64,000 bases of DNA from Nitrospirota bacterium (GCA_016195565.1 JACPZK010000010.1:42364-106363), one strand, 5' to 3'. Positions 18,839 through 29,810 are shown, counted from the stretch's first letter. Notes: generated by a model from the letters alone, not told the origin. Program-made: numbers and translations.

Positions 18839-19687
18839 TTACGCCTTAACCAGCATGTTGTCTATCAACCTTGTGCCGCCAACTTTAACCGAGACTGCAA
18901 GCAAAGCCTCTTTCCCTGCATTTTCAACTTCATCCAGTGTTTCAGGGTCATACATTGATGCATACTGAATCTCTTTCACCAGAGGCTCTGCCGAAAGCTT
19001 TTCTTTCATGAACCCCTGTATCTTCTCTTTATTAATTATACCAGATTTTATCATTTCACTGGTCTGGATGAGGCATCTGTATATAACACCGGCAGCTTTC
19101 CGCTCTTCTTCATTCAGATACAGATTCCTTGAACTCATCGCAAGGCCGTCGTGCTCTCTGATTGTCGGGGAGACAATTACGTCTACAGGCATATCAAGGT
19201 CTTTAGCCATCTTTCTAATAACAGCAGCCTGCTGAAAATCCTTCTGTCCGAAATATGCCCTTGTCGAAGATACTATATTGAAGAGCTTTGCGACTATAGT
19301 GGCGACCCCGCTGAAATGACCGGGCCTGAACGCACCGCAGAGCTTTTCAGAAATATCTCCTACCTCTATGTGTGTCATAAACCCTGAGGGATAAATCTGA
19401 GAAGCATCGGGCATGAAAAGCACGTCTGCCTCTGCCTTGCGGAGCTTTGCGATATCTCCGTCTGTATCACGGGGATATCGCTGAAAATCCTCCGAAGGGC
19501 CGAACTGAAGAGGATTAATAAATATGCTTACAACAGTGATGTCATTTTCGTCTTTGGACCTTTTTATAAGGCTGAGATGTCCCTCGTGCAGCGCTCCCAT
19601 CGTAGGCACAAAACCTATGCGCCTGCCGTGAAGCAGATGCCCCTTTGATGTGTCATGCATTATGCGCGGGATTCGAATTATTTCCAC
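18839..19687 (-). CDS. panC: Pantoate--beta-alanine ligase
   Basis: PanC condenses pantoate and beta-alanine using ATP, giving pantothenate for coenzyme A. Signatures: the nucleotide-binding GFVPTMGALHEGHLSLI with the HxGH-like site (about residues 27-42), INPLQFGPSEDF (about 58), YFGQKDFQQ (about 143) and the KMSKS-like SSRNLYL (about 182). The length of 282 residues is normal. It is directly followed by a thioredoxin-like gene and preceded by ispG with 1 base between. Other pantothenate genes (panB, panD) are not in the window. Confidence 0.96.
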   Translation of the reverse strand: MEIIRIPRIMHDTSKGHLLHGRRIGFVPTMGALHEGHLSLIKRSKDENDITVVSIFINPLQFGPSEDFQRYPRDTDGDIAKLRKAEADVLFMPDASQIYPSGFMTHIEVGDISEKLCGAFRPGHFSGVATIVAKLFNIVSSTRAYFGQKDFQQAAVIRKMAKDLDMPVDVIVSPTIREHDGLAMSSRNLYLNEEERKAAGVIYRCLIQTSEMIKSGIINKEKIQGFMKEKLSAEPLVKEIQYASMYDPETLDEVENAGKEALLAVSVKVGGTRLIDNMLVKA

Positions 19688-19688
19688 T

Positions 19689-20738
19689 TTATCCCTCTAT
19701 TTCATCGATAAGGGCGTCAAGAAGATATTCTTCCTTCACCTGCTTTATTATCTTTCCCTTTTTAAATAGTATGCCCCTCTTTTTTCCGCCTGCTATTCCG
19801 AAATCAGCCTCTCTTGCCTCTCCGGGGCCGTTGACAATACAGCCCATAACAGCAACGGTAACAGGAGTTTCAATATTCCTGAGTTTTGCCTCAACCTTTT
19901 TTGCAAGCCCTATGAGGTCAATATTGCACCTGCCGCATGTGGGGCATGAGATTATCTCAGCGCTCTTCTCTCTTATGCCGAGAGTTCTCAGTATGCCGTA
20001 TGCTACCCTGACCTCTTCAGCGGGGGCTGCCGTAAGAGAAACCCTGACAGTGTCTCCTATTCCTTCTGAAAGCAATATGCCGATACCCACAGAACTTTTT
20101 ATTATTCCTGTAGCAGGCGGCCCTGCCTCTGATATTCCGACATGAAGCGGATAATTATATTTTTTTGAGAACAGCCTGTATGCCTCTATTGTCATTGGAA
20201 CATTTGATGCCTTAAGAGAGACTTTAATATCTTTAAAGTTCAGGTCTTCCAGAATCCTTATATGCCCAACTGCGCTTTCAACCAGCGCCTCTGGTTTCGG
20301 ATGCCCGTATTTCTGCAAGAGTTCTTTTTCAAGCGAGCCTGCGTTAACTCCAATTCTTATCGGAAGTTTTTTATCCTTTGCTGCCGAGACAACTTCTTTA
20401 ACCTTCCACTTTGCGCCTATATTGCCAGGGTTAATCCTCAAACCGTCAACTCCCTGCTTTATTGCCTCAACCGCAAGCCTCCAGTCAAAATGAATATCTG
20501 CTATCATCGGGATGCTGGCAGATTTTTTTATTCTGCCGAGCGCCTTTGCCGCATCCATGTCAGGCACTGCAACCCTTATGATTTCGCATCCTGCCTTTTC
20601 AAGCGCTTTGATTTGTTTTGCGGTTGCCCTTACATCCCTCGTGTCTGTCTTTGTCATGGACTGGACACTGACAGGATTTCCGCCTCCGACAGGCACCTTG
20701 CCTACATGGATTGTCCTTGTCTTTTTACGAATCCCCAT
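19689..20738 (-). CDS. ispG: 4-hydroxy-3-methylbut-2-en-1-yl diphosphate synthase
   Basis: IspG is the penultimate enzyme of the methylerythritol phosphate isoprenoid pathway, a 4Fe-4S protein converting MEcPP to HMBPP. The N-terminal TIM-barrel half opens with TRTIHVGKVPVGGGNPVSVQSM (in parts). The cluster ligands lie in SCPTCGRCNIDL and in the late GCIVNGPGEA. The short form (349 residues) is the usual bacterial one without the plant-type insertion. The start overlaps the mltG end by 14 bases, so the two are translated from one mRNA with panC following. Confidence 0.96.
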   Translation of the reverse strand: MGIRKKTRTIHVGKVPVGGGNPVSVQSMTKTDTRDVRATAKQIKALEKAGCEIIRVAVPDMDAAKALGRIKKSASIPMIADIHFDWRLAVEAIKQGVDGLRINPGNIGAKWKVKEVVSAAKDKKLPIRIGVNAGSLEKELLQKYGHPKPEALVESAVGHIRILEDLNFKDIKVSLKASNVPMTIEAYRLFSKKYNYPLHVGISEAGPPATGIIKSSVGIGILLSEGIGDTVRVSLTAAPAEEVRVAYGILRTLGIREKSAEIISCPTCGRCNIDLIGLAKKVEAKLRNIETPVTVAVMGCIVNGPGEAREADFGIAGGKKRGILFKKGKIIKQVKEEYLLDALIDEIEG

Positions 20739-21789
20739 TCTTATTCCCGTTTCCTTTATTTTTCTCTTTATTGTCCATCTGCTTCTGCATCTCTTTTTCT
20801 TTCTGCCTTTTCTCCCTGTATGCCGTCACTGCCTTGAAATGCTCTTCCTCTGTAACAGAAAACTGATGAGTCCCGTCATTATTTGATACGAAATAAATAT
20901 AAGGGACATCAGCAGGATAAAGCGCTGCTGTAATTGATTTGATGCCGGGAGATGCGATAGGCCCCGGCGGAAGCCCTTTGATTATATATGTATTATAAGG
21001 TGTTTTTCTCTTCAGGTCACTCATGATTATTCTTTCGCCTGACCTCTTTATGCCATAAACAGCAGTAGGATCTGCCTGAAGCTGCATTCTCTTTTTGAGC
21101 CTGTTATGGTAAACAGCAGAGATTAACGGCCTCTCACTGTTTATTACCGCTTCTTTTTCTATTATGGATGCAAGCGTAAGAACCTCCCTTTCAGAAAATC
21201 CAAGTTCTGCAGCCCTTGTCCTTAATTTCTCGGAATATTTTTCCCGCAGGCTGTTTATCATCATGCCGAGAGCGTTTTCAGGCTCTATGCCCTTGGGCAG
21301 CTTGTATGTGTCAGGAAAAATATAGCCTTCAATAGACGGCGCATCAATATTGTATGCCCGCAGGAAACTTTTGCTTGTTGAAAGCTCTTCAAAGCCTTCC
21401 CTGTCAACAATATTTGTCCCGGCGAGCTTTTCGCCTATTTCAAGAAGCGAATCGCCTTCGACTATAGTTATGTCATACTCTATAATCTGTCCGTTCTTTA
21501 AAAGCATTAAGACAGACAGCGGATTCATTGCGCCTGTGATTGAGTAGTAGCCCGCCCGTATCTTCCTGTGCAAACCTGTAAGCCTGCCGGCGAAGATAAA
21601 AAGGTTCTTGTCCCTTATTAAATTTTCTTTTGCAAGGATTTCAACTGCCTGTCTGAAGGTAGCGCCTTTAGGTATCAGCACTTCTTTTGTTTTTGTGCCC
21701 TCAGGAAGCGGCACTATGAATTCCACTGCCGCATATGCAGCATACATGAAAACAAGGCAGAAAATTATAACTATGATATTTCTTCTCAT
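20725..21789 (-). CDS. mltG: Endolytic murein transglycosylase
   Basis: MltG cleaves nascent peptidoglycan strands at the inner membrane and so sets glycan length. There is an N-terminal membrane anchor (NIIVIIFCLVFMYAAYAAV, residues about 3-22), then a LysM-like region and the YceG catalytic core with the conserved LASIIEKEA, where Glu is catalytic (about residue 215). NPYNTYIIKGLPPGPI-type text appears as TPYNTYIIKGLPPGPIASPG in part. The C terminus carries a charged, Lys/Asn-rich tail (residues about 325-354) beyond the usual end. First gene of the mltG-ispG-panC run. Confidence 0.95.
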   Translation of the reverse strand: MRRNIIVIIFCLVFMYAAYAAVEFIVPLPEGTKTKEVLIPKGATFRQAVEILAKENLIRDKNLFIFAGRLTGLHRKIRAGYYSITGAMNPLSVLMLLKNGQIIEYDITIVEGDSLLEIGEKLAGTNIVDREGFEELSTSKSFLRAYNIDAPSIEGYIFPDTYKLPKGIEPENALGMMINSLREKYSEKLRTRAAELGFSEREVLTLASIIEKEAVINSERPLISAVYHNRLKKRMQLQADPTAVYGIKRSGERIIMSDLKRKTPYNTYIIKGLPPGPIASPGIKSITAALYPADVPYIYFVSNNDGTHQFSVTEEEHFKAVTAYREKRQKEKEMQKQMDNKEKNKGNGNKNGDS

Positions 21790-21884
21790 TTTTTTAGCAT
21801 GCCAGAATCAGTATCAAGAGTCAATGAGGGACGTTCGAAGAGAGCTTTGCGGAGCGAGTCGCGGGAGAGGATGGGGATGAACTT

Positions 21885-22055
21885 TTAGGCTTTGGTCGTC
21901 ATATGAGCACTGTGTTTTGAAGCTTTTGCAGTTAAGCAGTCCGGTTTTTGGGAAGCTCTTTTGTACCATTCTGTATTCTTTTCATTACGTCCGACCTCCT
22001 TGAAACCTTCTGCCTCTATATGCTCTATTATCTCTTTCAGTTTCCTTTTAGCCAT
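21885..22055 (-). CDS. Possible small 56-residue protein, unknown
   Basis: A short frame in the 629-base gap between mltG and groL. It starts MAKRKLKEIIEHIEAEGF, is preceded by AGAGGT 7 bases upstream of the ATG, and ends MTTKA. The N-terminal 30 residues are an acidic/basic amphipathic helix with a WYKRA motif. I do not recognise it. A 15-bp direct repeat (gggagaggatgggga at 21863-21877 and 22121-22135) brackets it, suggesting an inserted segment. The ribosome site and helical composition support coding, but it could be fortuitous. Confidence 0.4.
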   Translation of the reverse strand: MAKRKLKEIIEHIEAEGFKEVGRNEKNTEWYKRASQKPDCLTAKASKHSAHMTTKA

Positions 22056-22334
22056 TTTAAATACCTCTACAAGATTATATCATATTGAATAATACTGCGA
22101 CTTAAGGTTTTAAGAAGGAGGGGAGAGGATGGGGAGGCACATCTGAAAATTAATCTCGTTATTTTCCGATGAGTTAAGTATTGGAGGTTGGAGAATTCGC
22201 TTGACGTAACTTGCAAATTTCCCCTAAAATCATCAAAAGACGCATGCGGTATAAAAATAATGTTGAGCCGTAATTCATTCAAATAAATTTAACTTCATAT
22301 AAGTCGGGAACAAGTCCTTTGCATTGTCCATTAA
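22056..22334. other. Intergenic stretch without recognisable genes
   Basis: Between the small frame and the groL terminator I see no credible coding sequence. It holds one copy of the 15-bp direct repeat (22121-22135). Its AT-rich middle gives only short random frames. Confidence 0.5.
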
Positions 22335-22371
22335 ACACAAGAGGGGCGTGCTGTGCACGCCCCTCTTGTGT
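22335..22371 (-). terminator. Rho-independent terminator of groES-groEL
   Basis: A perfect 17-bp stem (ACACAAGAGGGGCGTGC at 22335-22351 with its complement at 22355-22371) and a 3-base loop. On the minus strand it lies about 48 bases after the groL stop and is followed by TTTAATGG, a short T stretch. The stem is near-symmetrical, so it could act on both strands. Confidence 0.85.
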
Positions 22372-22418
22372 TTGTCATTTGCTAAAAGCTGTTAGCTGAT
22401 AGCCGACAGCGATTCTTC

Positions 22419-24375
<1,957 letters not shown>

Positions 24376-24439
24376 AAAACATATCTCCTTTCTTAAGGTT
24401 TAACTGATAGTTGACAGCTAATAGCTGTCTTTGGACTTG

Positions 24440-24466
24440 TTAGCACTCGCTAACAGAGAGTGCTAA
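24440..24466 (-). promoter_or_regulatory. CIRCE operator (HrcA binding site)
   Basis: TTAGCACTC-N9-GAGTGCTAA is a perfect match to the CIRCE consensus, with the exact 9-base spacer (24449-24457). It lies between the groS start and a sigma-70-like promoter. CIRCE is bound by the repressor HrcA, whose activity depends on GroEL; hrcA itself is not in the window. Confidence 0.97.
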
Positions 24467-24494
24467 TATAATAGCTAACCGGCATTTAAGGCAA
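24466..24494 (-). promoter_or_regulatory. Likely sigma-70-type promoter of groES-groEL
   Basis: On the minus strand TTGCCT (24489-24494) and TTATAT (24466-24471) are separated by 17 bases. The -10 box touches the CIRCE operator, so HrcA binding would block initiation. The fit to consensus is moderate. Confidence 0.6.
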
Positions 24495-24564
24495 GGGCTT
24501 TCAAGGGGGATTTAAGGCTTGAAATCTCGTTTAATCGGATTTTTTCTCGTATTTTCCGTCTTTT

Positions 24565-25512
24565 TCAGATTTTTATGGATTTTTTCTTGTTTTCTATGAA
24601 ATTTTCTATTGCCTCACGGAAGAAATCTCCTTTATTTTTAACTTCCTGAGACACACGGCCATTGTAGAGTTTTGCCCCTTCTTTTATATCAGAGGCGAAT
24701 TCTGCGTAGAAGGTGTTTTTCTTTATTGTTTCTTCCATCTTTGTTGAACTGTAAAGGTAAATATCCGCAATGATTGTTCTTGCCAACCGCTTTGCCTTTT
24801 CCACTGCGTCATCCGCTTCTGTTTTTATCTCTTTTTTTATTTCCGGCTTTATTCCCGGCCTTGAAGGCATTGCCGCCTGAGGCGGATGCGCCTCTATTTT
24901 GGGGGGCGCTGCGGCAAATGGTTGTGGTATTTCCGGAGAGGGTTGCGATTTTTTCGGAACTGGCTCTTTTGGCCTTTCTGTAACTTCTTCTCTTTTTTCT
25001 TTTATCCCCTGCAGCGCTTCAATCTTTTCCATAAGGAAATCTTCTATATGATGCTCTTCTATATAGTCATCAGCTCCATGCAGGGAATTGGGCTCTCTCC
25101 TGTATCTGGTCTTGTCGTAGATTGAACAAATCAGGATGATTTTTATATCTTTTGTCTCAGGCCGTTCCTTCAGCCTTTTGCACAGCTCAAAGCCGTATAT
25201 CTTGGGAAGCGCAACATCCAGAAGAGCCAGGAACGGAAGTTCCTTCATAGTTTTTATCATCGTGTCTATCCCGTCGTTTGATGTAATGACCGTGTACCCC
25301 TTCTTTGTAAGGAAATCGCTCATCTTCTCAACAATTGCAGGGTCTTCATGCGCAACAATTACCTTTCCTTCAAGAAGTTTTATCTGGACAGCAGGTTTTT
25401 TTACGAGGAGAACCGCGCTGCATTTCGGACATTTAAACCTAATGCCTTCAGGTGTTAGTTTTTCATCCGCGATTTTAAGCTTTATCTTGCACTTGGGACA
25501 ACTTACGACCAC
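24565..25512 (-). CDS. Zinc-ribbon plus response-regulator receiver protein
   Basis: A 315-residue protein. An N-terminal MJ0042-type zinc finger (CPKCKIKL...CPKC, residues 5-34) is followed by a receiver domain (about 50-170) whose phosphoacceptor Asp is in LALLDVALP. A Pro/Lys-rich linker (about 175-235) leads to a C-terminal helical domain. There is no DNA-binding output domain, so it probably acts through protein contacts; similar proteins occur in motility and polarity systems. The GTG start at 25512 is fixed by AGGAGG 8 bases upstream, and it overlaps the end of the rhomboid gene by 10 bases. Confidence 0.8.
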   Translation of the reverse strand: MVVSCPKCKIKLKIADEKLTPEGIRFKCPKCSAVLLVKKPAVQIKLLEGKVIVAHEDPAIVEKMSDFLTKKGYTVITSNDGIDTMIKTMKELPFLALLDVALPKIYGFELCKRLKERPETKDIKIILICSIYDKTRYRREPNSLHGADDYIEEHHIEDFLMEKIEALQGIKEKREEVTERPKEPVPKKSQPSPEIPQPFAAAPPKIEAHPPQAAMPSRPGIKPEIKKEIKTEADDAVEKAKRLARTIIADIYLYSSTKMEETIKKNTFYAEFASDIKEGAKLYNGRVSQEVKNKGDFFREAIENFIENKKKSIKI

Positions 25513-26180
25513 TCTCTGAACCTCCTTTTAGGCAGCCATATCTTAATCGTTAAAAGGCCCGTAAGGAATCCGCCGATATGGGCGAACCAGGCAACGCCGC
25601 CCTGAGGCAAAAGCCCCTGACTGAGGATTCCATTGACAAGCTGTATAATAGCCCAAAATCCAATAACTATCAAGGCAGGAATTTTCACAATCTGAATAAA
25701 GAATCCGAAAAATATCAGGGTATGCACCCTCGCATGAGGAAATAAAAGTATATAGGCGCCGAGGACACCAGCAACTGCGCCGCTTGCGCCTATCATTGGC
25801 ACAGTTGAAGAAGGCGATGATATAGCGTGGGCATATGAGGCTATAATCCCGCTTACAAGATAAAAGAGAGGAAACCTGAAGTGCCCAAGCCTGTCTTCAA
25901 TATTATTGCCGAATATCCAGAGGTAAAGCATGTTGCCGCCAATGTGCAGCAGGCCTCCGTGAAGAAACATGGATGAAAAAACAGTAGCCATCGGATGCAG
26001 CGCCTGCGTCTTTTCAAAAGACAGCAGTCCTGAAGGAATCGCGCCGTAGTTATAAATGATATATCTTTCGCCGGCAGGTGAGAGGATTTCCCATAAATAG
26101 GCAAGAATGTTAATTGTGATTATCCCTATTGTAACGAACGGGAATGTTTGTGTTGGATTGTCATCTTTATATGGAAACAT
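25503..26180 (-). CDS. Rhomboid-family intramembrane serine protease
   Basis: A 225-residue membrane protein with six hydrophobic segments. The active site is complete: MIGASGAVAGVLGAY holds the catalytic Ser (about residue 129) in GASGA, and FAHIGGFLTG holds the catalytic His (about residue 208). FLHGGLLHIGGNMLYLW gives the oxyanion/helix 2 region. Rhomboids cleave membrane-protein substrates within the bilayer. No unusual insert is seen. It lies upstream of, and overlaps, the zinc-ribbon/receiver gene, so the two are co-transcribed; a functional link is not known. Confidence 0.94.
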   Translation of the reverse strand: MFPYKDDNPTQTFPFVTIGIITINILAYLWEILSPAGERYIIYNYGAIPSGLLSFEKTQALHPMATVFSSMFLHGGLLHIGGNMLYLWIFGNNIEDRLGHFRFPLFYLVSGIIASYAHAISSPSSTVPMIGASGAVAGVLGAYILLFPHARVHTLIFFGFFIQIVKIPALIVIGFWAIIQLVNGILSQGLLPQGGVAWFAHIGGFLTGLLTIKIWLPKRRFREWS

Positions 26181-26283
26181 TTTTTCTTCTCATCCTGCGT
26201 GATATTAATACTACCCCAAGTGATTATTAGCGGTCAAATTGTTTTAACTTATAATTCAAATACGCATTCTGTTATCGGACTGC

Positions 26284-26390
26284 TATAATAATAACAAAGA
26301 TTTTAACTGATATCTCCTGTCCTTAAAAGGAGGCTCAGGATTAAATGAATTCAAAAGGGGATAGGCGAAAAAGTCTGTGCCCTTTTTTGT
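26284..26390 (+). ncRNA. Candidate small RNA or leader in a 335-base gap
   Basis: An extended -10 box (TGCTATAAT, 26281-26289) is followed by a hairpin (CCTG-TCCTT-aa-AAGGA...CAGG, 26317-26340). A second hairpin ending in CCCTTTTTT (about 26353-26388) resembles an intrinsic terminator. This would give an RNA of roughly 95 bases. A 37-codon frame with a GGAGG site (26345-26458) overlaps it, so a small peptide is an alternative. An inverted repeat TTATCGGA (26272) / TCCGATAA (26396) brackets the unit. No -35 box is convincing. Confidence 0.3.
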
Positions 26391-26515
26391 TGTTATCCGA
26401 TAATCAGGATGTCCGAAATAGTGCGGATATGAATGAGATAAACGCGCAGTGTGGATAAAAATAAAGATTGAAAAACATTATGAATGTCCCATCAAGAAAT
26501 TAGGAGTACCAGAAT

Positions 26516-27448
26516 ATGTTGAAATTCCGTTGTAAGAGATGTAAAAAAATTATTCCATTAGAAAAAGTTTCTTTCAAGGGGGAATCTAAAGAAACTTTTT
26601 CTAATATTAATGATGAACATCGTGAAGCTTTGGCTGCCGCAATAGAGAAAATTGTTAATCAAATGAAATGTCCTCTTTGTCAGTCAACGGTTTATGTAAT
26701 CATAAACGATGATGAAATAGATGTTACAAGTGAACCAATTATTCAGGCAATCAAAAGACTCGTTGACCTACACAAAAAATATAAGACAGAAAATATTACT
26801 ACAAATTCATTTCTAGGGTATTCAGAAGAAGCTGAAGGTTTAGCCTATGAAATAATTGAGAGACTTATATGGGAACATGGGAAATTACTATATTTTGAAG
26901 ATACTGCTTTAATTAGCGATGCAAAAAATGCCGTGAAAGATCTCTGGGATTCTCTGCCTTCTAATGAATTATGGGAAGAAATAGCTTCGGGAGGTTACAA
27001 AGGGATACTTGTTAACATAATTAGCGACTATATTGACAGGGCAAAATTTCTTAACCCTGTCTTCATTTCTATTGAACCAACAAATCAGATTAAAAAATAT
27101 TTTCGTGAGGCTATGGGTGCATGGCTTTTTGGTCTAAATACCGCTGCGCTGATTTTATGTTGCTCAATTATTGAAGAAATGCTGGAAACTATATATCCAA
27201 AGTTAACTAAAGCTGAAAAAGAGAAAAAAGGCAAGCTGGAAGCATTAATCGATAAGGCGAATGGCAAAATATTCGATAAAACTGAAGCTGAAACAGCACA
27301 CATTATTAGATTACTCAGAAATGACGCTGTTCATGAACTCAAACGACCCTCAAAAGAGGATACTTATGAAGCAATTTTAAATACGGTCTCACTGATTGAA
27401 AAAATATTAAGAGAGAAAAAGCACAGTAATGGGACGGTCATAATATAA
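26516..27448 (+). CDS. Zinc-ribbon / DUF4145-type protein
   Basis: A 310-residue soluble protein. The N terminus has a CRCKK...CPLC zinc-binding pair (about residues 5-8 and 60-63). The C-terminal half reads WLFGLNTAALILCCSIIEEML ... HIIRLLRNDAVHELKRPS, matching the DUF4145 pattern of an R-N-x-x-x-H-like core. DUF4145 is related to HEPN-type folds and appears often in defence loci, but no function is proven. The gene is AT-rich and stands alone at the head of an accessory block; GGAG lies 8 bases upstream of the ATG. Confidence 0.6.
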   Translation: MLKFRCKRCKKIIPLEKVSFKGESKETFSNINDEHREALAAAIEKIVNQMKCPLCQSTVYVIINDDEIDVTSEPIIQAIKRLVDLHKKYKTENITTNSFLGYSEEAEGLAYEIIERLIWEHGKLLYFEDTALISDAKNAVKDLWDSLPSNELWEEIASGGYKGILVNIISDYIDRAKFLNPVFISIEPTNQIKKYFREAMGAWLFGLNTAALILCCSIIEEMLETIYPKLTKAEKEKKGKLEALIDKANGKIFDKTEAETAHIIRLLRNDAVHELKRPSKEDTYEAILNTVSLIEKILREKKHSNGTVII

Positions 27449-27633
27449 AATGCCCACAACAGCGTTTAACAACCGGGGTTACGACGACGCTTCATTATCC
27501 GTATTTGGCGTTGGGGTCGCTCCATGTGCCTGCTCTATCATTGAGATTAGGATTGGCCTTAGCAGGCACACGGCGCAAACCCACAACATTATGTGAAATC
27601 TCTGGCAACAGAGAAGGAAAGAGAATGTAAACA

Positions 27634-28674
27634 ATGGAATCAAGCAACACATCAATTGAAACAAAGTATAAAGGTGTTGGTGGATGGCTCCTTTTATTCT
27701 GTATTGGACTTACAATTCTAATGCCTTTAGGAACTGCTTTTAACCTCATCTCTGGATACGATAAGATAACTGAAAGATCTAAGCAAAGCCTTGAAGAATC
27801 TATCACACAAGAAATGTCTGATAGAATGGTAGAACTTGATGAAATCTTTCGTGAATTCGAAAATCAAATGTATCAGGGGCTTTTAATTATTTTTATTATA
27901 GATTCTGTATTAAGTATTGCATTGATAGGTTTTAGTATTTACGCAGGTATTGCTCTTTGGAAAATACGCCCCAATGCTGTAAAAATTGCAAAAAAATACT
28001 TGCTCACCTTACTTGGATATTCAATTCTTGCAGCTTTTCTACCTTTTATGACTGGCTTACCGTCCGAGGTCAATCAAGCTATTATCGGAGAAATGGCCAA
28101 AGGTATATTTAGGTCAATTATTTATGTTGCTGTATGGTATTCATATTTAAATAAATCTAAGAGGGTAAAGGCAACATATGGGGATGGGTTCACTCCCGAA
28201 AAACAGACTCTGCATATCCCGAACCCACCCTTTAAGAATCGGCAGGAATATGAGACTTGGAAAGCTGCGAAACTTAAGAAATCTGAAAAGGTCTCACAAG
28301 AACCTCCTGCAAAGCAGCCTGAATTTTCTTTAGAAATATCTTGCCCTCATTGTCAAGAAAAGATTTCTAAAGATAGCATCAAATGTAAGTATTGTGCCGA
28401 GGATGTGCTGAATTATCAAAAAGCAGAAACAGATAAAATAGCAATTGCACTCAATCAAGGCAATAAAGCTGAACAACCCATAATATCATCCAATGCTTCC
28501 GCTGGAGAAAAAATAGACTCTCTGCTTGATTTAAGCCAGCCTATAAATGATACTAAAGCTGATTTAAAAAATAAATTAGGCAGACTTGACGAGATATTTA
28601 AAGAAGGGATTATATCTGAGCAGGAATATAAGACGAAAAAGGAGAAGTTGCTTGAGGCGTTCTTAAGCAATTGA
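27634..28674 (+). CDS. DUF2569-like membrane protein with zinc ribbon and SHOCT tail
   Basis: A 346-residue protein. The first half is a DUF2569-like four-helix membrane domain beginning VGGWLLLFCIGLTILMPLG (about residues 14-33). A cytoplasmic linker follows, then a double-CxxC zinc ribbon (CPHCQEKISKDSIKCKYC, about residues 233-250). The C terminus is a short SHOCT-type helix pair (LDEIFKEGIISEQEYKTKKEKLL, cited in part). It overlaps nothing but is followed after 4 bases by a PrsW-like protease gene with its own zinc ribbon, so the two probably act together. The 185-base gap before it has no gene. The function of DUF2569 is unknown. Confidence 0.7.
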   Translation: MESSNTSIETKYKGVGGWLLLFCIGLTILMPLGTAFNLISGYDKITERSKQSLEESITQEMSDRMVELDEIFREFENQMYQGLLIIFIIDSVLSIALIGFSIYAGIALWKIRPNAVKIAKKYLLTLLGYSILAAFLPFMTGLPSEVNQAIIGEMAKGIFRSIIYVAVWYSYLNKSKRVKATYGDGFTPEKQTLHIPNPPFKNRQEYETWKAAKLKKSEKVSQEPPAKQPEFSLEISCPHCQEKISKDSIKCKYCAEDVLNYQKAETDKIAIALNQGNKAEQPIISSNASAGEKIDSLLDLSQPINDTKADLKNKLGRLDEIFKEGIISEQEYKTKKEKLLEAFLSN

Positions 28675-28678
28675 ATAT

Positions 28679-29776
28679 ATGAAAACGTGTGTTTATTGTG
28701 GAGAAAATATTTTAAACGAGGCGATAAAATGTAGGTACTGCAAGCAATGGCTTCCAGAAAAACAGCCGACAAGAAGGGCTCATTTTAAGTCAAGGGAAGA
28801 ATATACAGAATGGTTAAACACGCGCACCTCCTCAGCCTCAGGGCAATCGGGTATCAAAATAAACATTCCCGTCATTTTGGAAGACCTGATACTGCTCAAG
28901 TTTTCTAATCTTTTCCCAATCAAGTCATGGTTTGCATCAGAACTGTGGCAGATGAAATGGATGAAGTTTTTCTTATTATTAGCATTATTTCCGCTTATCA
29001 TGTTTTATTTTGCTTCTTCGTCTAAATTGACCTTTCAAGCTGTAGCTTTTTCTTTTGGTATCTATTTTGCTTTCATATGGGGAGTTGTCATTTATATCTT
29101 TTTGAAGCCAGCTAACATAACAGCACGAGGCGTTATGAAAATCGGGCTATTTACGGGTACGGTCGGGATATTCATTGTGCTTATACTGCAAGTCCTACCT
29201 TTTGTAAGATTTTTTTATCAAGAAGCTGAAACAAAAAATATATTCGAAAAATTAATCATGTTTTCAGGTGTAGGACTAATTGAAGAAACAGTTAAGGCGC
29301 TCCCGCTGCTTTGGCTATATATTGCTCGAAGAAAATTTGACTCGCTCATGACAGTGACTTTCTTGGGATGTGTTTCAGGGTTGGCATTTGCAGTGGCTGA
29401 AGGCGTTTCATATTCAATTTTTTACGCTATCGGCCATAAACGTCATTTGTTCGGTTACGGTGAATATCTTATTATTAATTTTACTCGATTAATCACTCTT
29501 CCTTTGCTTCATGCATTATGGTCTGGAATTGTTGCCTATTTTATCGGATTGGGGATTTTTAATGATAGATTTATTAAAGGGCTGATTGTCGCTGGAATTG
29601 GGTTAAGTGCTCTCTTGCATTGCTTGTATAATACGTTCTCTCAGTCCTTGATTGGCTTAATAGTTGCAATCACAACAATCATGATTTTTATTTCTTATGT
29701 GAGAAATGTGGACGTTATACAACTAAACATCCAAAAGATGATAAAGGAAGGGGCGAGGGACACAGAGCCTGTCTAA
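28679..29776 (+). CDS. PrsW-family intramembrane glutamic protease with N-terminal zinc ribbon
   Basis: A 365-residue membrane protein. Residues 1-25 are a CVYCGENILNEAIKCRYC zinc ribbon. About seven hydrophobic segments follow, with the PrsW catalytic pattern in order: EETVK (about residue 202), FAVAEGVSYS (about 240), HALWSG (about 280) and LLHCLYN (about 318). PrsW proteins cleave membrane-bound anti-sigma factors and related targets. No sigma or anti-sigma gene is adjacent; the upstream DUF2569 protein, also with a zinc ribbon and starting 4 bases away, is the natural candidate partner or substrate. The gene is AT-rich, suggesting acquisition. Confidence 0.85.
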   Translation: MKTCVYCGENILNEAIKCRYCKQWLPEKQPTRRAHFKSREEYTEWLNTRTSSASGQSGIKINIPVILEDLILLKFSNLFPIKSWFASELWQMKWMKFFLLLALFPLIMFYFASSSKLTFQAVAFSFGIYFAFIWGVVIYIFLKPANITARGVMKIGLFTGTVGIFIVLILQVLPFVRFFYQEAETKNIFEKLIMFSGVGLIEETVKALPLLWLYIARRKFDSLMTVTFLGCVSGLAFAVAEGVSYSIFYAIGHKRHLFGYGEYLIINFTRLITLPLLHALWSGIVAYFIGLGIFNDRFIKGLIVAGIGLSALLHCLYNTFSQSLIGLIVAITTIMIFISYVRNVDVIQLNIQKMIKEGARDTEPV

Positions 29777-29810
29777 AAACCTAATTTAATAAGGGTGCGA
29801 GAAAATTAAA

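Noticed and set aside
27495..27806. Minus-strand frame with VVGLRRVPAKANP
   Set aside because: It overlaps the start of the DUF2569 gene and ends in the intergenic gap; may be a degraded fragment but evidence is too thin.
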